Below are positions 1 through 8,278 of a stretch of 61,556 nt of DNA, piece after piece; position 1 is the first letter of the stretch; each line of letters opens with the position of its first letter. This DNA is from JBPCPM01 sp050999155 (GTDB lineage Bacteria; Actinomycetota; Thermoleophilia; Solirubrobacterales; 70-9). The notes under the pieces were generated by a model, which did no database searches, had not been told where the DNA came from, and saw nothing but the letters and a program-made list of their open reading frames with translations. Made by a program: the position numbers and the translations under genes. The stretch covers positions 1 to 61,556 of the forward strand of contig JBPCPM010000006.1 of the NCBI GenBank assembly GCA_050999155.1. Direction: 5' to 3'.

Positions 1-55
1 GAGCCTGACCTGACCGACGGTTCCTGACGGCGGCTCAGGCGCCCCGCGCCCCGCC

Positions 56-307
56 CTACGGCAGGCTTGCCGTGACCCGGCGGATGCGGTCGAGCAGCTC
101 GAGGCTCGGGTACTGACACATCTCCACGCGCTCGAGCAGGACATCGAGGTACCGGTCCATCTGGCCGGTGTCGGCCACGGCCTCCTCGGTGCGGTCCATC
201 AGCTCGCGGCTCGGGTACTTGGTCGAGGCGATGTTGTCGATCAGGTACCGGACGTAGCGTTCGTTGTGACGGACACCGATTTCGTGCAGCTGTTCGATCG
301 CGTTCAC
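56..307 (-). CDS. small helical protein with internal duplication, function unknown
   Basis: An 83-residue protein starting at GTG 307, with an AGAGGA ribosome binding site about 6 nt upstream on the minus strand. It is charged and predicted helical, with no membrane segment. The motif YPSRELMDR in the first half recurs as YPSLELLDR in the second half, each followed by a short charged helix, so the protein looks like two copies of a roughly 35-residue helical unit. I do not recognise the family. A longer reading frame runs upstream into the YihY gene, but the codon pattern and RBS support only this short form. It sits 65 nt downstream of the YihY gene and may share its transcript. Confidence 0.6.
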   Translation of the reverse strand: MNAIEQLHEIGVRHNERYVRYLIDNIASTKYPSRELMDRTEEAVADTGQMDRYLDVLLERVEMCQYPSLELLDRIRRVTASLP

Positions 308-372
308 TGGCAGTCCTCTCGACTCGACGGGAAAGCAGGGCCGGCGACGCCCGGACCCGGTCGGTCGGTCGG

Positions 373-1404
373 CTATCCGGCCTCGGCCGGCTTGTCGCGC
401 CGGTGGGCGAACTTGTCCTCGTCGTCGGGCTCGTCGCGCCACGGTCGCTGGATGCCGTCCTCGGCTCCGGCGATTCCCGCTTCGATCTCGCGCTGGCGCT
501 CGAGCTCGGCGTTGATCTCCTGGCCGAAGAGGATCGCGAGATTCGTGATGTACAGCCACAGCAGGAACACGATGACCCCGGCCACGGCGCCGTAGGTCTT
601 GTTGTAGGAGCCGAAGTTCGCGACGTAGAAGGCGAACGCCCCCGAGGCGAGCACCCAGATGACAACGGCAAGCACACCACCCGGGCTGATCCACTGGAAC
701 TTCTTGAGCTCGAGGTTCGGAGCGAAGTAGTAGAGCACCGAGATGATGAAGCTCACCAGCAGCAGCAGGACGGGCCATTTGGCGATCTGCCAGACGGTGA
801 TCGCCGTGTCGCCCAGGCCGATCACGCCGCCGACCGCCTGGGCGAGCGGCCCGGAGACGATCAGCGCGATCGCGACCACGGCCACGAGGACGACCATGAC
901 CAGCGTCACCAGCAGCTGCACCGGCCGCAGCTTGTAGAACGGCCGGCCTTCGGCCACCTCGAAGATCGCGTTGGAGGCGCGCATGAAGGCGCCGGTGTAG
1001 CCGGAGGCCGTCCACAGGGCGCCGGCGAGGCCGACGACGAAGGCGACCAGCCCGGCGCTGGCGCCGGACGAGCTGACGTTCTCGATCGGCCCCTTGAAGG
1101 TATCCACGGCCGAAGCCGGCCCGAGCTGGCCGACGATGTCGAGCAGCTTCGCGGTCACGCTCGCCCCGCCGAACAGGCCCAGGAGGCTGACCATCACGAT
1201 GATCGCCGGAAACAGCGATAGGACCGCGTAGTAGGTCAGCGCAGCCGCCCAATCGGTGCAGTTGTCGTCGGCGAACTCCTTGCCGGCCCGCTTGAGCGTC
1301 GCGAACCAGCCCTTGCCGCTGATGTCATCGACGGTGTCGAGCTTGCGGGACCCGTCGCTGTCAGCGGTGGTGCTGTCGGAGGGGGAGCTGCTCGTGTCGG
1401 CCAT
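373..1404 (-). CDS. yihY: YihY/BrkB-family inner membrane protein
   Basis: A 343-residue integral membrane protein of the YihY/virulence factor BrkB family (once misnamed RNase BN). After a charged N-terminus, the family signature DWAAALTYYAVLSLFPA near residues 50-66 leads into the first membrane segment, and about six hydrophobic segments follow. The C-terminal tail is hydrophilic and acidic, and probably cytoplasmic. ATG 1404 is chosen because codons upstream lack coding character. The molecular role of the family is not settled; suggested roles involve envelope or transport functions. A small helical protein gene follows on the same strand. Confidence 0.88.
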   Translation of the reverse strand: MADTSSSPSDSTTADSDGSRKLDTVDDISGKGWFATLKRAGKEFADDNCTDWAAALTYYAVLSLFPAIIVMVSLLGLFGGASVTAKLLDIVGQLGPASAVDTFKGPIENVSSSGASAGLVAFVVGLAGALWTASGYTGAFMRASNAIFEVAEGRPFYKLRPVQLLVTLVMVVLVAVVAIALIVSGPLAQAVGGVIGLGDTAITVWQIAKWPVLLLLVSFIISVLYYFAPNLELKKFQWISPGGVLAVVIWVLASGAFAFYVANFGSYNKTYGAVAGVIVFLLWLYITNLAILFGQEINAELERQREIEAGIAGAEDGIQRPWRDEPDDEDKFAHRRDKPAEAG

Positions 1405-1482
1405 GGTCCGGTCGTTCCCCGAACGCGGGCGGACCATTCGCCCGGCGCCGCAGCCCGCTGAAGCCCGGGAAACCGGACGCAC

Positions 1483-1510
1483 GTGGGGCGCCCTTCTCAG
1501 GACGCCCCAC
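1483..1510 (-). terminator. possible terminator hairpin after the thiolase gene
   Basis: Arms GTGGGGCG (1483-1490) and CGCCCCAC (1503-1510) form an 8-bp perfect stem with a 12-nt loop. It lies 31 nt beyond the thiolase stop codon. There is no clear U-tract, so this is only a candidate, although U-poor terminators are common in high-GC actinobacteria. Confidence 0.4.
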
Positions 1511-1540
1511 GGTCCAGCCCGGATGAGCCCGACAGGCCCG

Positions 1541-2725
1541 CTAGACGCGCTCGATCAGCGTGGCGGTACCGAGGCCGCCGCCGCAGCACATCGTCACGAA
1601 GCCGGTCTCCTTGTCAGAGCGCTCGAGCTCGTGCAGCAGCGTGGTCAGCAGGCGGGCGCCGGTGGAGCCCAACGGGTGGCCGAGGGCCATCGCGCCGCCG
1701 TTGACGTTGACGCGGTCCATGTCCGGATCGTGCTCGCGGCGCCAGGCGGCGACGACCGAGGCGAACGCCTCGTTGACCTCGAACAGGTCGATGTCGTTGA
1801 TCGTCATCCCGTTGCGCTCGAGGATCTGCTCGGTCGCCGGGATCGGCCCCGTGAGCATGATCACCGGGTCGACGCCGACCGTCGTCTGGTCGACGATCTT
1901 CGCCCGTGGAGTCAGCCCCAGCGCGTCGGCCTTCTCGCGGGTCATCAGCAGCAGCGCGGCCGCACCGTCGGAGATCTGCGAGGAGTTGCCCGCCGTGATC
2001 TTGCCGTCGTCCTTGAACGCCGGCTTGAGGGCAGAGAGCTTCTCGAGCGTCGTGTCGGGCCGGACGCCCTGGTCGGTGTCATACGTGTCGCCGTTGACAG
2101 AGACCGGGACGATCTCCCGGTCAAAGCGGCCCTCCTCCTGGGCCTTGGCCGCCAGCTGGTGGGAGCGCAGGCCGAGCTCGTCGAGCTCGGAGCGGGGGAT
2201 CTCCCACTGGTCGGCGATCATCTCGGCCGACAGGCCCTGGGGGATCAGGTCGTAGCGGTCCATCAGCTCCTGGGGCCACGGGGTGCCGACCTGGTCGACC
2301 CAGTTGAACCCGACGCCCATGGGGATGTGGCCCATGTGCTCGACACCGCAGCCGACGGCCACGTCGTGGACACCCGCCGCAACGAGCGCCGCCGCGAGGT
2401 TGACCGCCTGCTGGGCCGAGCCGCACTGGCGGTCGATCGTGGTGGCCGGGACCTCTTCGGGCAGGCCCGCCTGCAGCCAGGCGTTGCGGCCGATGTTGAA
2501 CGACTGCTCGCCGTACTGCTGCACGCAGCCGGTGATCACGTCGCCCGTCTCGGCCGGGTCAATGCCGGTCCGCTCGTACAGCGCGTTGAGGCTCGTGGCC
2601 AGCAGCGCGTTGGGATGCGAGTCCTTGTAGTTGCCCTTCTCGGCGTGGCCGCGGCCGACAGGCGTGCGCGCCGCCTCGACGATCACGACCTCGCGTCCGG
2701 AAAGAGGGCTGCCGTTGGTGGCCAT
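1541..2725 (-). CDS. acetyl-CoA acyltransferase (thiolase)
   Basis: A 394-residue full-length thiolase that condenses or cleaves acyl-CoA with acetyl-CoA in fatty-acid or steroid side-chain degradation. The acyl-accepting cysteine is Cys101 in DRQCGSAQQA. The C-terminal catalytic His is in GHPLGSTGAR (His350), and the second Cys is in MCCGGGLG (about Cys380). The pattern fits the degradative FadA/FadA5-like group of actinobacteria; substrate length cannot be read from sequence. ATG 2725 has an AAAGG element 6-10 nt upstream. Gene 3431-4264, an acyl-CoA dehydrogenase of the same pathway type, lies nearby but on the other strand. Confidence 0.92.
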   Translation of the reverse strand: MATNGSPLSGREVVIVEAARTPVGRGHAEKGNYKDSHPNALLATSLNALYERTGIDPAETGDVITGCVQQYGEQSFNIGRNAWLQAGLPEEVPATTIDRQCGSAQQAVNLAAALVAAGVHDVAVGCGVEHMGHIPMGVGFNWVDQVGTPWPQELMDRYDLIPQGLSAEMIADQWEIPRSELDELGLRSHQLAAKAQEEGRFDREIVPVSVNGDTYDTDQGVRPDTTLEKLSALKPAFKDDGKITAGNSSQISDGAAALLLMTREKADALGLTPRAKIVDQTTVGVDPVIMLTGPIPATEQILERNGMTINDIDLFEVNEAFASVVAAWRREHDPDMDRVNVNGGAMALGHPLGSTGARLLTTLLHELERSDKETGFVTMCCGGGLGTATLIERV

Positions 2726-2851
2726 GTGAAGCCTTTCGTGGAGTGGATTTCGGTCCCGCGCTCGTGCTGCAGGCCGATTGCCGGCTTACCGGCTCCCCCA
2801 CCCGGGGTCGAGCCGTCCGACGGGCGAACGATATCGGAGTCGCGCGGCGGC

Positions 2852-3286
2852 TCAGGCGGGGTTGGGGCCGGCTTCGCCCTCGTCCGCCGGACCTTGTCCC
2901 GCAGGCGTCTCGCCCGCCGGCGCCGTGCCGTTGGACGCCGGGTCGCCCAACTCGACGTCATCGTCGAGATTGCCGCGCACCCGGGCCAGCGTCTGCTCCA
3001 ACCGCACCCGTTTGGCCTTCTCTGCCTCGAGCTGCTCCCGCACGTCGGCCAGCTTCTCCCGCTCGACCTCGAGCTCGACGCCCAGACGTTCCTCGGCCTG
3101 GCGCCGGAACCGCTCGAACCGGCGCCGGGTGGCCTGCTCGGTGACCTCCTCGCGGCGCGCGGCGATCAGCATGCGGTCGCGGCGCCGGGCCTGGCGCTCG
3201 CTGCGCCCGCGTAGCCGCGGGACGGCCGCTACGGCCCCGCCCGCCAGCAGAACGACGACGATGAGGATGATCACGGTGACGGTCAT
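2852..3286 (-). CDS. membrane-anchored coiled-coil protein, function unknown
   Basis: A 144-residue protein starting at ATG 3286. One hydrophobic segment (about residues 3-22) is followed by a basic patch, then about 70 residues of Arg/Glu-rich heptads predicted to form a helix or coiled coil. The tail is disordered, acidic and Gly/Pro-rich. The topology suggests a single-pass anchor with a cytoplasmic coiled coil. A start 13 codons upstream is possible, but those codons look non-coding. I do not recognise a named family. It is divergent from the 3-hydroxyacyl-CoA dehydrogenase gene. Confidence 0.6.
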   Translation of the reverse strand: MTVTVIILIVVVLLAGGAVAAVPRLRGRSERQARRRDRMLIAARREEVTEQATRRRFERFRRQAEERLGVELEVEREKLADVREQLEAEKAKRVRLEQTLARVRGNLDDDVELGDPASNGTAPAGETPAGQGPADEGEAGPNPA

Positions 3287-3430
3287 GGCCCTGCCCGCCG
3301 CGGGCGCGGTGTCGCGCTGTCGCACCGGGTGGCGGAATCTGCCCGGACCGGACCGATCCCAAACGTGGGCGCCGCGACCGCGGCGAAGTGGCGGTCAGAC
3401 GGGCGGCTGCGTCATACTGCCCGACCGCGC

Positions 3431-4264
3431 ATGCTTGTCGACGAAGGTGACAGCTACCAGCGGATCGGGATCGCCGGAGGGGGCGTGATCGCGGCCGGGA
3501 TCGCCGCCTGCGCCTCGGCCGTCGACGACGTGATCCTGCTCGCCCGCGACGAGGACGCGGCAATGCGCGCCGAGGAGCGCGCCGTCCGGGCGTGCACCCA
3601 CTACGACGACGGCAACCCCGAGCGGATCTACCACACCACCGACCTCATGGACATGACCAGCTGCGACCTCGTCATCGAGGCGATCGTCGAGGAGCTCGAG
3701 GTCAAGGGCGAGCTGCTGGCCGAGCTGGCCGAGGCGTGCCCAGCGGCCGACCTGGCTACCACCACCTCGTCGCTGTCGATCACCGAGCTGGGCGACCGCG
3801 CCGACGCGGCCGAGCGGTTTTGCGCCTTCCACGTGTTCAACCCCGTCACCCAGATGAAGCTCGTCGAGCTGTGCTTCACGGACCAGACCACCCGTGCCGT
3901 GCGCTCGAGGATCTCGAGCTGGTCGCGACGGATCGGCAAGAAGCCGATCGAAGTCCCCGACAGCTCGGGGTTCGTCGTCAACCGGCTGCTGTTTCCGTAC
4001 CTGTTCGACGCCGTGCGATTCATGGAGAACAGCTCGATGCGCGCCGCCGACGTCGACCAGGCCATGACGCTCGGCGCCGGCTTTCCCATGGGCCCTCTGG
4101 CGCTGCTGGACTTCGTCGGCCTCGACGTGGCGATCTCCATCGGCGAGTCGCTGCACGAGGAGTTCGGCTACGACACGCACTGCCCGCCGCCCCGGCTCCG
4201 GGAGCTCGTGGACCAGGGCAAGCTGGGCCGCAAGTCCGGCAGCGGCTTCTACGACTACGGCTGA
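3431..4264 (+). CDS. 3-hydroxyacyl-CoA dehydrogenase family protein
   Basis: A 277-residue NAD-dependent dehydrogenase of the 3-hydroxyacyl/3-hydroxybutyryl-CoA dehydrogenase family. The Rossmann loop is GIAGGGVIAAG near the N-terminus. The catalytic His lies in FHVFNPVTQMKLVE, followed by SSGFVVNRLL and the C-terminal helical domain ending LGRKSGSGFYDYG, the usual family ending. The length is normal for the single-function form. ATG 3431 fits the start of the Rossmann fold; no Shine-Dalgarno is visible and a CATACT box lies 12 nt upstream. The 3' end overlaps the convergent CBS-protein gene by 10 nt. Confidence 0.88.
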   Translation: MLVDEGDSYQRIGIAGGGVIAAGIAACASAVDDVILLARDEDAAMRAEERAVRACTHYDDGNPERIYHTTDLMDMTSCDLVIEAIVEELEVKGELLAELAEACPAADLATTTSSLSITELGDRADAAERFCAFHVFNPVTQMKLVELCFTDQTTRAVRSRISSWSRRIGKKPIEVPDSSGFVVNRLLFPYLFDAVRFMENSSMRAADVDQAMTLGAGFPMGPLALLDFVGLDVAISIGESLHEEFGYDTHCPPPRLRELVDQGKLGRKSGSGFYDYG

Positions 4265-5583
4265 CGCCGCTCGGCCGACCCGCCGGAGCGCAGCGGGTTG
4301 TCCGGCTGCTCGACCGGCCGGATCCGCACGGCCTCGACGCGGTTCTCGCGCACCGATTCAACCCGCACCTCGTAGCCGTCGACGGTGATCACGTCGCCGC
4401 GCTTGGGCAAGCGCCCGAGCTCGCCGAACACCCAGCCGCCGATCGAGTTGTAGGCCTCGGTGTCGACGGGCAGCCCGATCCCCGAGTCGTCGAGGTCGGC
4501 CAGCGGGACGTGGCCGCGCACGTACCAGTCGCCCGAGGCCAGCCGGCGGACGGCGGAGGCGCGGGGGTCGGTCTCGTCTTCGATCTCCCCCACCACCTCC
4601 TCGAGGATGTCTTCCACCGAGACCACCCCGACCGTGCGCCCGTACTCGTCGACGACCACGGCCAAGCCGAGGCGCTGGGTCTGCAGCTCGGTGAGCAGGT
4701 CGTCGAGCGGCTTGGTCTCGGGGATGATCGGCGCGGCCTTGACGAGCTCAGCGAGCTCGGAGGTCGAGGCGTCGATGTAGGCCCGGACGAGGCTGTTGGC
4801 GTGCACGATGCCCCGCACGCGATCGGAGTTCTCGTCCTCGGTGACGACCAGGCGGGTGTGGCCCGAGGACACGCAGCGGCGCAGCGCAGTCTCGATCGTC
4901 TCCGAGACGTCGACGGTGACCACGGCGGGGATCGGTGTCATCACCTGGCGGGCCTCCTGCTCGTGGAGGTGGAAGACCCCGGAGAGCATCAGCGCCTCGC
5001 CCGGGTCGAGCGAGCCCCCGGCGGACTCGGCGATGATCGTGCGCAGGTCCTCCGCGCTGTGCTGCGCGTCGAGCTCCTCGGGACCGACGCCCAGCGCGCG
5101 GACCACGCGGTTGGAAAAGCCGTTGAGCGCCCAGACCAGCGGGCCGGCCATGGCCCGGAAGGCGCCAAGGGGGCGGGCGACCCGGCGGGCCGTTCGCTCG
5201 GCCCGGGCGATGGCGTAGAGCTTGGGGACCTGCTCGCCGAGGCTGATGTGCAGCGTGGTGACGATGGTGAACGACAGCGCCACCGCGATCGCCGCCGACA
5301 CGGCCGGGCTGACGATGTCCTCGCCGATCGCGCTCTCGATCAGGTGCCCCAACGCCGGCTCGCCGAGGTAGCCGATCCCGATCGAGGTCATCGTGATCCC
5401 GAGCTGGGCCGCGGCGAGGTAGGCATTGATGTTCTCGATCTGGTCGAGAACCCGGCGCGAGACGGCGTCGTCGGTGGCCTCCACCCGGCCGCGACGGACG
5501 CGCACGAGCGCGAACTCCGAGGCGACGAAGAACCCGTTGAGGGCAAACAGGACGATCAGCAGGATGATCAGGACGGCGCTCAT
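4255..5583 (-). CDS. CNNM/CorC-type membrane protein with CBS pair (hemolysin family)
   Basis: A 442-residue protein with an N-terminal DUF21/CNNM transmembrane domain (about residues 1-180, with the FVASEFALVRVRRGR signature after the first helix). A CBS-domain pair follows (about 205-330, including MTPIPAVVTVDVSE and VVVDEYGRTVGVVS), then a C-terminal CorC/HlyC domain. The architecture matches the family annotated as hemolysin or Mg2+/Co2+ efflux proteins; magnesium transport is the best supported role, and haemolysis is only a historical label. ATG 5583 has an AAAGGCGG element upstream. Confidence 0.9.
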   Translation of the reverse strand: MSAVLIILLIVLFALNGFFVASEFALVRVRRGRVEATDDAVSRRVLDQIENINAYLAAAQLGITMTSIGIGYLGEPALGHLIESAIGEDIVSPAVSAAIAVALSFTIVTTLHISLGEQVPKLYAIARAERTARRVARPLGAFRAMAGPLVWALNGFSNRVVRALGVGPEELDAQHSAEDLRTIIAESAGGSLDPGEALMLSGVFHLHEQEARQVMTPIPAVVTVDVSETIETALRRCVSSGHTRLVVTEDENSDRVRGIVHANSLVRAYIDASTSELAELVKAAPIIPETKPLDDLLTELQTQRLGLAVVVDEYGRTVGVVSVEDILEEVVGEIEDETDPRASAVRRLASGDWYVRGHVPLADLDDSGIGLPVDTEAYNSIGGWVFGELGRLPKRGDVITVDGYEVRVESVRENRVEAVRIRPVEQPDNPLRSGGSAERRQP

Positions 5584-5750
5584 CGAGCTGCCGCCTTTCG
5601 CCCGCACGCCCACGTCCGCCCGGGGCGGCCGCGGTGGCCGTGTGGCCGTCTACTTCGTGGCTGGTCGTCGTCAGGCATCGGCGACGCGGTCGAGGGTAGC
5701 AGCGCCGTGGGCCGCTGCCGCGCGGACCGGGCGTATGTCCGAGTGGCGCC

Positions 5751-6029
5751 TCAGCGCAACGCGTCGATCCGCTGGGCCAGCTCGAAATCGGCGCCGGTGA
5801 GCCCACCCTCGGAGTGGTTGATGATCCGGACCGTCACCGTGTCCCAGGAGATCTCCAGGTCGGGATGGTGGCCCATGTCCTCCGCGGGTTCCACGATTTT
5901 GTCGACGAACTTCACCGAGCCGACGAAATCGTCGTGCTTGTAGTCCTTGCGGATGGGGTCGCCGTCGCGTTCCCACCCGTCCAGGGACGAGAGCTTTTCG
6001 TCGATCTCCGAGTCTGAGAGAAGTGCCAT
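5751..6029 (-). CDS. phhB: 4a-hydroxytetrahydrobiopterin dehydratase (PCD/DCoH)
   Basis: A 92-residue protein of the pterin-4a-carbinolamine dehydratase family, with the signature GHHPDLEISWDTVTV carrying the catalytic histidines. The length is typical. It dehydrates the 4a-hydroxy pterin formed by aromatic amino acid hydroxylases; no hydroxylase gene is in the window, so a moonlighting role is possible. GGAAAGG lies just upstream of ATG 6029. The start codon is only 11 nt from the divergent start at 6041, and the putative -10 box of that gene covers this ATG. Confidence 0.93.
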   Translation of the reverse strand: MALLSDSEIDEKLSSLDGWERDGDPIRKDYKHDDFVGSVKFVDKIVEPAEDMGHHPDLEISWDTVTVRIINHSEGGLTGADFELAQRIDALR

Positions 6030-6032
6030 AGT
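6027..6032 (+). promoter_or_regulatory. putative -10 box of the 6041 gene
   Basis: CATAGT lies 8 nt before ATG 6041, the spacing seen at other leaderless-looking starts here. Bases 6027-6029 are also the start codon of the divergent pterin dehydratase gene. Confidence 0.4.
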
Positions 6033-6040
6033 GCCTTTCC

Positions 6041-6973
6041 ATGCGGATCGTGAGCCTGGTTCCGTCTGCGACCGAGCTGCTGTTCGCGCTCGGCCTGGGC
6101 GCCGATGTGGTCGGTGTTACCCACGAGTGCGACTACCCGCCGCAGGCCGCCACCAAGCCTCACGTCACGTCGACGGTGATCGGTGAAGGCCTCGGACCCG
6201 CTGAGATCGACGCCGCCGTCCGCGAGCACGTGGAGTCCGGCCGGGCGCTGTACGAGCTCGATGCCGAGCGCGTCACGCAGCTGCGCCCCGACCTGATCGT
6301 GGCCCAGCAGCTCTGCCTGGTGTGTGCGGTGTCCTACGACGACGTCTGCGCGGTCGCCGCCGAGCTTCCGGGCAACGCGCGGACCGTCTCGCTGGACCCG
6401 GCCACCCTGCAGGAGGTTCTCGGCGACGCCTTGACCCTCGGCGACGCCGCCGGTGTCCCGGAGGCGGCGCGAGCGCTGCACACCGCGCTGGGCGAGCGCC
6501 TCGCCGCCGTCGAGAGCGCGGTCCACGGCGCCGAACGCCCTCGGGTGGTGGCCCTGGAGTGGCTCGATCCGCCGTTTCTCGGCGGCCACTGGGTGCCGGA
6601 GATGATCGAGCTGGCCGGGGGCGTCGATCCGCTCGGCGAAGCGGGACAGCGGTCCCGGACCGCTGACTGGGAGCAGATCGCCGCCGTGGAGCCGGACGTC
6701 GTGGTCGCGATGCAATGCGGGTACGGCGTCGACCAGGCCGCGACGGAGGCCGCCGCGTACGGCGGGCAGATCGCGGCCCTCGGGGCCGACGCGGTGTGGG
6801 CGGTCGATGCGTCGGCGTCGTTTTCGCGCCCCGGCCCGAGGCTGGTCGACGGCACCGAGCTGCTCGGCCACCTGCTGCACCCCGAGCGTGTTCCGGCACC
6901 GGCGGGCGTCCGGGGTCAGAGGGTGGTCGTCGGCGCATCCGGGCCCGACGCCCATGTGGCGGGCCCTCCGTAA
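6041..6973 (+). CDS. cobalamin/haem-type substrate-binding protein (BtuF-like)
   Basis: A 310-residue protein with the ABC-type periplasmic-binding fold of the BtuF/FecB class. It opens directly with MRIVSLVPSATELLFALG, the typical fold start, and has VVGVTHECDYPP and ALEWLDPPFLGGHW as further family motifs. There is no signal peptide or lipobox, as in the cytoplasmic cobalamin-binding proteins common in actinobacteria, and no permease or ATPase gene is adjacent. The ligand is inferred only from family naming. It is probably read from a leaderless transcript (CATAGT box 8 nt before the ATG). Confidence 0.82.
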   Translation: MRIVSLVPSATELLFALGLGADVVGVTHECDYPPQAATKPHVTSTVIGEGLGPAEIDAAVREHVESGRALYELDAERVTQLRPDLIVAQQLCLVCAVSYDDVCAVAAELPGNARTVSLDPATLQEVLGDALTLGDAAGVPEAARALHTALGERLAAVESAVHGAERPRVVALEWLDPPFLGGHWVPEMIELAGGVDPLGEAGQRSRTADWEQIAAVEPDVVVAMQCGYGVDQAATEAAAYGGQIAALGADAVWAVDASASFSRPGPRLVDGTELLGHLLHPERVPAPAGVRGQRVVVGASGPDAHVAGPP

Positions 6974-7072
6974 CGGCAGAATCCTCCGGTTCGCGTCCGG
7001 TTCTGCCCGATCACCCTGTCGTGTGAACAGGCGGCTCTCGGGGTACGCGATCACAGGCGTGGAGCAGCACCG

Positions 7073-8275
7073 ATGAGCATGACCATGACCGACCGGCCGG
7101 AGCCTCGAAGGGTGCTCTACCTGCACTCGTCGGCGGGGCTCTACGGCGCAGACGTCCAGCTCGCGCTGATCGCGCGAGCGATCGACCGCGACCGCTACCA
7201 GCCGCTGGTCGTGCTCCCATTCCGGGGCGAGCTCGAGCGCGAGCTGCGCATGGCCGGCGCCGAGGTGATGGTCCACGAGCTCGCGGTGCTGCGGCGCAGC
7301 CAGCTCGGAGTCACCCACCTCGCCCGGCTGGCCCGCCAGATCCGCGAGGACGCCAAGTCGCTTGCGCAGCTGTGCGCCGAGCGCGACGTGAGCCTCATCC
7401 ACGCCAACACGTCGGTGATGGTCAGCGCGTTGCCGATTGCGCGGCGAGCCGGGGTGCCGCTGGTGCAGCACGTACGCGAGATCTGGCCGGGGCCGGACGC
7501 CGTGACGCTGCCGATCCGCCGGCGGATCGCCCGGGCCGACGCGGTGGTGTGCGTGAGCCAGGCGGTGGCCGCCCAGTTCGGCCACGCCCGCGTGGTGCAC
7601 GACGGGCTGCCGCGGGCGATCGAACTGTCGGACCGCACCGGGTTCCGCCAGCGCCTGGGCATCGAGGACGACGCGTTCTCGATCGCGTTGCTGGGGCGGA
7701 TCAGCGACTGGAAGGGCCAGGACGTGCTGACCCGCGCCCTGGCCGACGAGCGGCTGGTCGCCCACAAGGCGATCGGCATCATCGCCGGCGATCCCTTCCC
7801 CGGCGAAGAGCGCCAACGCGACCGGCTGCTGCGGCTCGCCCACGAGCTCGGCGTGGCCGAGCGCCTGCGGCTTGTCGGCTTCCGCGAGGACATCGACACG
7901 GTGCTCGGAGCGGCCGACGTCGTCGCCGTGCCCTCAAAGCGTCCCGACCCCCTGCCGAACTCCGCCCTGGAGGCGGCGGCGGCCGGCCGGCCGGTCGTCG
8001 CGTCGCGAACCGGCGGCCTGCCCGAGATCGTCCACGACGGCAAGACCGGCATCCTGGTCGAGCCCGACGATCCCGCCGCGCTGGCCGACGCCCTCGTGCG
8101 GATCGCCGACGACCCGGGTTTGGGCCGCAAGCTCGGCGCCTCGGCCGCCGCCGACGTCCGCCAGCGGTTCACGCCGATGAAGCTCGCCTCCAACCTCCAG
8201 CACATCTACGAGCGCGTGCTGGCCGAACGCGAGACCGGCGAACCGGCCACCCCGGCGCCCGCAGCAGCGGGCTGA
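7073..8275 (+). CDS. glycosyltransferase family 4 protein
   Basis: A 400-residue GT-B fold glycosyltransferase. The N-terminal acceptor domain has SSAGLYGADVQL. The donor-binding C-terminal domain has LLGRISDWKGQDVL, then the SKRPDPLPNSALEAAAAGRPVV region with the conserved Glu, and GGLPEIVHDGKTGILVEPDD. It probably transfers a sugar from a nucleotide donor to a cell-envelope or lipid acceptor; donor and acceptor cannot be read from sequence. GGAG lies about 10 nt before ATG 7073. It ends 3 nt from the stop of the convergent rhomboid gene. Confidence 0.9.
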   Translation: MSMTMTDRPEPRRVLYLHSSAGLYGADVQLALIARAIDRDRYQPLVVLPFRGELERELRMAGAEVMVHELAVLRRSQLGVTHLARLARQIREDAKSLAQLCAERDVSLIHANTSVMVSALPIARRAGVPLVQHVREIWPGPDAVTLPIRRRIARADAVVCVSQAVAAQFGHARVVHDGLPRAIELSDRTGFRQRLGIEDDAFSIALLGRISDWKGQDVLTRALADERLVAHKAIGIIAGDPFPGEERQRDRLLRLAHELGVAERLRLVGFREDIDTVLGAADVVAVPSKRPDPLPNSALEAAAAGRPVVASRTGGLPEIVHDGKTGILVEPDDPAALADALVRIADDPGLGRKLGASAAADVRQRFTPMKLASNLQHIYERVLAERETGEPATPAPAAAG

Positions 8276-8278
8276 GCC

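Noticed and set aside
3592..5943. A 783-codon open frame on the plus strand across the CBS-protein gene
   Set aside because: It runs antisense and out of frame through genes with clear family motifs. Its product is Arg/His/Asp-rich low complexity, the usual shadow of high-GC genes.
6974..7072. Cobalamin riboswitch near the BtuF-like gene
   Set aside because: The gene begins only 11 nt from the divergent gene, and no B12-box sequence is visible before or after it.
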